In this document: in pieces, positions 57,560 through 64,000 of the stretch
How the letters are laid out: each line of letters begins with the position of its first letter
Position numbering within the stretch: the stretch's first letter is position 1
Assembly: GCA_944472155.2 (NCBI GenBank)
Contig: OX235271.1
Location: 92,579,256 to 92,643,255 of the forward strand
DNA length: 64,000 nt
Origin: Trichobilharzia szidati
Lineage: Eukaryota; Platyhelminthes; Trematoda; Strigeidida; Schistosomatidae
Reading direction: 5' to 3'
Program-made: the position numbers and the translations under genes
The notes under the pieces: model-generated
What the model was told of the DNA's origin: nothing
What the model saw: only the letters and a program-made list of their open reading frames with translations
Database searches by the model: none

Positions 57560-58330
57560 TTTCGCCAGATGATATCATTTCATACTTTCTTTACATCAGC
57601 TTTACAACTAACATGGTTAACAATAATAAAATAAAGTTCATGACAATTACTCAGTTAAATAAAAAACAAAAGTACATACTAATGACCAATCATATTTAGA
57701 TAGGTCATGTTGTCCATGGTAGGCGAAGATTGAAGTCTATTGTTTTTTGTACACACAGTTTAGGCTGTATGTGATTAATCCAAAGTGCTTCCATCACCTT
57801 CAATAACCTTGAATTAGAGTTATGTGAAACAGTCATTAATACTGATTTTGTGAACAGACATTAATGTGTTTTGCAATGGATGATGCTGGATTTCTTTTCA
57901 GATTGATTGCATTGGGATTTTCTACATGATTTAGTAGTCATTTTGGAACATGTTCTTTTCAACGACATTGAAACATTCTATTGGTTCTACCTATATAGGT
58001 GTCACCGCAGCTGCAGGTGAACTTGTAGATACAATTTGAAGTGAAGTCCACAGAATTTCGTCCTTTAATCGTAGGTACAGGGATCGAAAATGTTCGGCAA
58101 ATGAGAAAAACAGATGCGGCGTAGAATGTGCGTTTGATGGCTGACCGAAGTCTTTGAGCTGTCAACTGCATAATCTGGCCGCCCTTGAATGGTAGGTTAA
58201 CAAAGATAGCTTTCTTTGGTACAGAAGCTGTCTTTTCGAGATGTGGTCTATCCTTACTGCGATAAGTGATAAAGTTCTCCGGATAACCATTAGCTAATAA
58301 AACAAATTACACCAAACCGGGATTTCCTCT
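57560..58330 (-). mobile_element. PLE lineage b, copy 2
   Basis: Frame 58171-57959 reads AIKRTFYAASVFLICRTFSI, then CIYKFTCSCGDTYIGRT and NRMFQCR, which preserves the YIG core lost in copy 1. A 10-bp deletion and stops break the later part. On the 3' side CTGATGT, GAAA and ATGATATCAT (about 57570-57599) resemble a hammerhead core with the last A changed to T. Confidence 0.76.
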
Positions 58331-58744
58331 GAAAAACCACAAAAGGTGACATAATAGATGGCATCAAAATGACAAATAAGAGTACTAATGGATTTATACT
58401 ACTTACAGATATGCTGCGTATACAGCGATATTTCTTTCAGTATTTATATTACTGTTATGTTCGCTTTATCTTCTCACGAATAAGGTTAACAATAATGAAA
58501 GTTTCATAGCTTCCTAGAAATTTCTTCCCAGACCCAAACTGGTAATTCCAAGAAGACATACTCATTAATATTGCAAACGTATATTTTCAACGATCTACTG
58601 ACAGTGAAACATAGAAATCGTATCTCGAACTTACAGTGCTACAACATTGGGTCAACTAGTCAGTGTCTATGAAAGTGGTTAAATCTGATTCAACTATAGG
58701 TAATCAATATTTCATGGAATTAGTTCCCTTGAAATATATATGAA

Positions 58745-59160
58745 CGACAGTTTTCATCACGAGCTGATATAAACTTAAAGAACCATTGGAAAACCACGGA
58801 GTACTGAATAGCTGTTTCAACCCCGTCTATGACTGTTCGAACACACAAGGGTTCGAATCCGGGAAATTCGGGTTACGGGCTGAGCTCGTAGACCATTCAA
58901 CCATTAAGACTCCATTGGATGGCCATGAATTCCAACTTCTGCAAATTCGCGATATATAAATATATTGCAACCTCCAGCCAATATCGTCGGTTAATAATTG
59001 CTCTCTCACCTGACTTGGTGAGCGAGTACTGCTAAGGAGTCTCAAACTAAGACAAAACAGACAATCAGTATTCCCTAGTTTTCCAGTGGTCCTCTAACTG
59101 ATGTCGGCTCGTGATTAAACGTGTAACCAATCGAACCGCTGCTAATCAATACTTGATAAT
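58745..59160. mobile_element. SINE-A inverted pair, copy 2
   Basis: Counterpart of 24245-24695: minus-strand copy with GGGTTCGAATCCGGG at about 58848-58862, and plus-strand copy from GTACTGCTAAGGAGTCTC. Here the core is CTAAGGA and GAAA has become CAAAA. Confidence 0.68.
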
Positions 59161-59164
59161 TTCA

Positions 59165-60160
59165 AATAGTGCAATAAAAACTTCTTTTGTAGAATATGAT
59201 GAAGGTATTTTCTCTTAGAATTTTCATCAGCTGCGTACAACCCGAATAACAAACTATATAATCAATGATTGTGAAATAATCTAAACATACTTTCATTTAA
59301 TAGCCAGTTCATTTTATAAAAGGAAAATAATGTTCCGAAAATGTGACGAGATACAAACTATGCGGGAAGTTAGAGTAATCACTTATGACCAAAATAGAGA
59401 CAATATGCTAGACATAGAAGTATGTTCTGAAATTCAAGGGTAGTTCAAGCATAACTGGAAACGCCTATAAAATCATGTGCAAAGTTATTTAACCGAAATG
59501 AAAGAGATTAAGAATAGCAAAGGTATTAAGAATTAGTAAGTAAGCAGATGAATGCAATTATCGAGTTACGTCATAAAAATGAAGTGAAATTTCGAAAAGT
59601 CAAGGTAAAAGAGTCTGTGCTTACCACAATAGTAACAGTAGTTAGTACCAGTCTCTTTTCGTACACATAATTCAAGTTTAGCTCTTCAGATGGTCACAGC
59701 TTCAGTAGTTCGAAGTAGATATGAAGTGCTTCTTCTCTTTACTACCTAAATAGATTCTTTTATGTTGATCCGGTGCCTTGTATCAGCCAAGTTCCAAGCT
59801 GCAGCGCTGTTAAGTGATGTTGGACCCTTAAAACGTAGACGCTTGTGCTCATGCTCAATAATCCTCGTAGAAATGTCTCTCCATTCCTCCTACATACTTG
59901 CTACTGCATGTACATGTAAATTCACAAACTCAGTTGGAGCTGATGAGTGCCGGGAATTGAGCTAGTTTGAACTATGTAATCTAACAGGTTGTTTTATACA
60001 GAAGGATCAGTTTGGTGGCTAGAAACGTCCTTGATATTACGTCTTTTATGTCCGAATGGTCACTGCTGAACTTCTGCAGCAGTATTTCTGCATGATGGGT
60101 ATCATCATATTCAACAAATGTATCATCTACATACCTTGAATAAAAACGTACTTGCTATGA
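59165..60160 (-). mobile_element. PLE lineage c, copy 2
   Basis: Counterpart of 24700-25690. The nuclease relic at about 59750-59960 keeps the EHEH pattern on the minus strand. Confidence 0.62.
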
Positions 60161-60163
60161 TTT

Positions 60164-60393
60164 GTTTTTTTCCCTTCACGTTCCCCATTGGAACATAAGG
60201 CTTCAAGCTAGTGGCTTGAAGTTTCTGTAGCAGTGCTTATTTTACAGGATGGGGTTGCTAGCCTCATGCCCAACCTTTCCTCTTCACCAGCATTATTTCT
60301 GGCTTAGTGAGGTAAAGGAGTGCGTCGGCCGGGGATCGAAACCCGGACCATATGCATGGTCGGCGAGCGTTCTAACTACTGTGCCACCAACGC
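60164..60393 (-). mobile_element. SINE-B, private to copy 2
   Basis: Minus strand: TTGGTGGCACAGTAGTTAGA head, B-box GGGTTTCGATCCCCG, body GAGGCTAGCAACCCCATCC, tail GAAGCCTTATGTTCCAATGG then GAAAAAAAC. Copy 1 has the uninterrupted TGTGATTGGTTATATA at 25673-25686. Flanks ATGATTT (60157-60163) and ATGACTG (60394-60400) are a probable 7-bp target duplication with changes. Confidence 0.82.
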
Positions 60394-60401
60394 ATGACTG
60401 G

Positions 60402-60475
60402 TTATATATATATATATATACATATATATGTATATATACATACATTTATATATATACATATATATATATCACTTA
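60402..60475. repeat. (TA)n-rich microsatellite
   Basis: TATATATATATATATACATA continuing with ACATATATATG units. Copy 1 has only about 10 bp of TA here, so it expanded next to the private SINE. Confidence 0.85.
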
Positions 60476-61284
60476 ACACTTGGAAACCTCTTTCCATTCT
60501 TACAAAATTATGACTGGATAGTATTTCCTAGACAGTTATTTGTATGCACTAAAAGGAACCTCCCCATTTTCAGAAACTATCGCTCAAACACTATCAAGCT
60601 AATACTATCATATTTGTGAAGAGTTCATATCTTACAATATCGTAAGAGTGAACTAACGCATCCCCAGGATTGTAGTAATCCTTGCAACAATCGAAAATTT
60701 AAAAACGCTAAGAATATTTTATTACACTTCATCATGGCTCAGCAGCGCCTCCCAGTTAACAACTACTGTTTTAGGGTCTTGCTTGCTTCTCTGAAATCCT
60801 ATTATACATTATGTGTGCTACCAAAACTCTCAAAACCACTATAATTTCTCGATGCATTTGGTCTTCTTTTATTACGGAAACATTTACTCCTTCAAGTTTA
60901 TCATGTTCTGCAGGTATCGCACTAGTAGTGGTTGTCAGCCATTTCAATCTAGTGTGAAACAATTCCAGGTACCTAATAAGAATTATTGTACCACAACCAT
61001 TACTCAATATTATTTTATGGAAAAACTCTTAGATTTGCAGTTTCTCCTTTATATTGTAAACAATCATAATAGTGTTACGTTTTACTTATTTCAGCAATTT
61101 GGGGAAAAAGCAAGTCAAAAATAATGTACGACACAGAACTTGACTTCTCATATTTAAATAACGAAAAACAAATGAAATAAATAAAAATTAATTTGGAAAG
61201 ATGAGATTTTAGGACTGGGCATAAGTAGTAAGCATTCATGTATTTGATATTCGTCAACATCACCAGGCTAGTAGTCCAACAATC

Positions 61285-61600
61285 TGTGAGAGAGACCGGT
61301 TGCCAACGTCTCACACTTATCACTGCGTATATCAGCTTGAGTGCAGTTGCGGATCAGATAGAAAGGCGACTGCCTAATCACATGATCGAGCATTTGGCCA
61401 AGTGACTGAAAAAAGCTGAAGCTAAGAAATTGAATAATTCAATAAAAAAGTTTCTTACCACCTACAGATATGATTTTGAGGCTTTCGAGTAAATCACTGA
61501 TTTTAGCAGACAAACAAACAGAAAAATGCTTGCAGCTGAACAGCTTAGGGTCTATGAACTTGGTCTGTCTGTATAGAAGTAAGCAGTGATCACTCTAAAC
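61285..61600 (+). mobile_element. Possible PLE nuclease relic (lineage f), copy 2
   Basis: Counterpart of 26535-26860, equally decayed. Confidence 0.36.
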
Positions 61601-61654
61601 CTGCCTTGGTAAGATCTTTTACTTAGTTAACTATTATAATTCCTAATTTATCTC

Positions 61655-62490
61655 ATACATTACTATTTCTTTTGATTCCTAGTGGAACATATGACTTCAG
61701 CAGCATATCTCCATTCCACTCTTTTCTCTGCAGTCCTCTAGCTGGCTCTACGAGTCAGCATAATCTTTAGCCTTCTCATCACACGATCTTCTCCACGTCA
61801 CCTTCGGACGCCCAACTTGTCGTTTCCCACTAGAGGGACAGCCTAATGCGTGACGTCACTCGACGGTCTAGTCAGCATGTATCCGATCTTTCTTCATTTC
61901 CTTCTAGATGTTTGTTGGACAACAGGTCCTTAATTAGTTCGTCCCTATAGTTCCTGTTGCCAATTCTTTCTGGGCATCTGATCATCAATGTTGAGAGAAG
62001 GCAGCTGTTGATGAAAATCTTCAGCAGATTGTTGGAAATGCTTTGCGTTACGCGCTGAATCACTGATCTATATTGAGTAAATGACTTGATAATAGTGTTT
62101 AAGGCCAGAATCTTTCTTTTGCTTTCTGACATGACCGACCTTTGACGTCCTTTTCTGTGCTACTCATATTTGAAGCCATGTTACTTAGATAAGTGAAAGA
62201 GGTGACCACTTTCAAATTTCTTCAAATGATAGGGATTGGTGGCTGTCGTTGCAGGTGGTGGTGGTTACGTATCTTCATCACTTCTGTCTTTTCAATGCGC
62301 ACCTGAATTCCTGTTTTCACTGTTTCTTCTGCCAACTTTTTGCTTTTCTCCTGTACACCTTCGAGACTGTGTGATATTAGATATAAATCTTCGGCAAAAA
62401 CAGATTTTCTAGAGCCCACGTCATTTTCTTTCTCCGATTCCACAGAAGAATAAGTAGTTTTAAGGAGCTTTTATGTGCCATGTAGTCACC
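61655..62490 (-). mobile_element. RTE-type LINE, copy 2
   Basis: Counterpart of 26915-27755; the frame reads FAEDLYLISHSLEGVQEKSK and LAEETVKTGIQVRIEKTEVM, less broken than copy 1. Confidence 0.74.
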
Positions 62491-62504
62491 TTAACGACTG
62501 AGTT

Positions 62505-62512
62505 GATTTTCT
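62505..62512. other. Empty target site of the Merlin element
   Basis: A single GATTTTCT in uninterrupted sequence (GAGTTGATTTTCTGAGGTAG) at the position where copy 1 carries 831 bp and two copies of GATTTTCT. This is the pre-insertion state. Confidence 0.9.
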
Positions 62513-63014
62513 GAGGTAGGATTGCTAGCCCTATGTTCAATTCTCTCTCTTTTTCCAGGCTTAGGACCGGCTAGTAGACTAGTGAACTAGTAAAGTAGGG
62601 GAGGTTTATTCTTAGCTCGTTTAGAATTACTTTTTTCAGTATCATTATCTCAACTTGCATCACAATTACCACTATTATTATTACTATTCACTTTATAATT
62701 CTTAATACTTTCAAATTCTCTTTCTGATAACTAACTGTTCATTATAGTGACATAACCGTTACGTACACTTAATTTTTCTAAAATACTACATTTATCTTTA
62801 TAGTACAGTGTTGTTTGTACCCTTGTGACCTTGGAAACCTTTTGGTTGTTGGCTGCTTTAACTTATCATTTTAATTAGTGTCTCTCAAGGCTTTTTAAAG
62901 CAAATATATACACAAGTGCTGTCAATCCTTTTCGCTGTTGTTTGGAGACAGTAAAAGCTCCCTACATCAACGGTCTATCTTTTTGTGTCGCGAGTTCGGT
63001 GGTATCTTCTCGTG

Positions 63015-63220
63015 TTGTTGTTTTTATTTTTATTTTTTTATTTTTGATTACAGCTTGATGCCACACCGTATTTTCAGTACATGTATGGAATTTTCAGCAT
63101 GGATATCGGTAGCCCAAATTTTACAGGCCGACCATGGATATCGGGTATACATCGGCAGGGGATCGAACCCCGGACCATGTGCATAGTCGGCGAGAGTCCT
63201 AACCACTGTGCCACCGAAAG
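63015..63220 (-). mobile_element. SINE-C, copy 2
   Basis: Counterpart of 29120-29330, with intact B-box GGGGATCGAACCCCGG on the minus strand. Shared by both blocks, so it predates their divergence. Confidence 0.77.
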
Positions 63221-64000
63221 TGATTAGAACAGTAGGCTAGCAAATCGACTAGGCATGAAGTTTGTTAGAGCAAACTACCAAGTGTCATAACAATAACTGA
63301 AATGTAATCCATTACAATCTTAATTTTCAATTCCTCACACCCTTTCACCCTGAATCGACTTAAAGTTGACCTGTGCGACATTTTTATCCTTTTTGCTATA
63401 AATGAGCCATGGTGGTTTATTTATTGTTCGAATGTCTCTTTACATATTTCGCGTTGTACCTATAACACTGTATTCACCCGAAGAGTTCTACCGAGATTCG
63501 ATGAATTCATGAAATCCTGATTTACTATTATTTATTTTTTGTTTTAGATACGTATAAAGAAATAAATATTTCCACTATACGCATTTGCTTCCCTTTCACG
63601 TAAAACTAACCCTTGAATAAAGTGTACACATGTATTATGACCGTGAATCTCTGAGCAAACAAATCCTTTAAACTTTGTTGAGTTCATCAAACAATAAATT
63701 AGATTCATTATTACTATTCTTTGTTTAGTTTACATATAAGGACACATGATAGATACTAAACGGAAATCTCATTAATGTAACGTCTTTTATTTTACTTTTA
63801 ATAACAAAAGAGCATAGGATGTAGGCTAGAGAATTCTAAAATGAAGAAAAGTGTTTGCATTATATGGACTGTTTGAGATAGCTGTGTTTACCAAACCGGT
63901 TCATACATACACCGTTAATTTCCAGATAAGTAAGGAAGCTTGTTTAAATATCAAATTGATGAACGTAAGCTTCATATATTTGAAAAAATGTTTAAAATCT

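Larger units (their letters stand above)
52949..64000. repeat. Duplicated block, copy 2 (continues past the window)
   Basis: Starts immediately after the 500-N gap and is still homologous to copy 1 at the last base. Contains the second TLD terminal exon, the same nest of elements, and one private SINE (60164-60393). Its left edge coincides with an assembly gap. Confidence 0.92.

Overview
The window looks like intronic and intergenic DNA of a parasitic flatworm, most probably a blood fluke (Schistosoma or close kin). It is AT-rich, has short exons separated by kilobase introns, and is packed with RTE-type LINEs, several Penelope-like element (PLE) lineages, tRNA-headed SINEs carrying hammerhead-like motifs, and a Merlin DNA transposon, a combination known from schistosomes. 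No organism name can be proved from the sequence alone. Two host genes can be reconstructed, and nearly all other recognisable sequence is decayed transposable element.

Layout. (1) 931-21402, + strand: the 3' part of an OXR1/NCOA7-type TLD-domain gene, five phase-compatible exons ending at a TAA at 21402, with one GC-AG intron. Its introns hold RTE, PLE and SINE copies. (2) 16860-30100: a block that recurs at 52949-64000 with about 3% divergence where I compared it, including a second copy of the terminal TLD exon (55769-55904). (3) 30794-49812, - strand: an unrecognised Ser/Thr/Pro-rich gene with five well-supported exons and a weaker sixth, convergent with the TLD gene. (4) 52449-52948: exactly 500 N, an assembly gap. 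The second block starts at its right edge, so the repeat may be an alternative haplotype scaffolded in tandem rather than a real duplication.

The two copies act as filled-site/empty-site controls. A Merlin element (8-bp target duplication), a 5'-truncated RTE (9-bp target duplication) and a SINE are present only in the first copy. Another SINE is present only in the second. A palindromic SINE pair is largely missing from the second.

The most unusual theme is self-cleaving RNA. Hammerhead-like cores (CTGANGA, stem II, GAAA) lie at the 3' ends of several PLE fragments (clearest at 45957-45997) and inside a tRNA-headed SINE family whose stem I shows a compensatory base change between copies. 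Schistosome SINE hammerheads and PLE hammerheads are published. What is notable here is the variety of versions in one locus.
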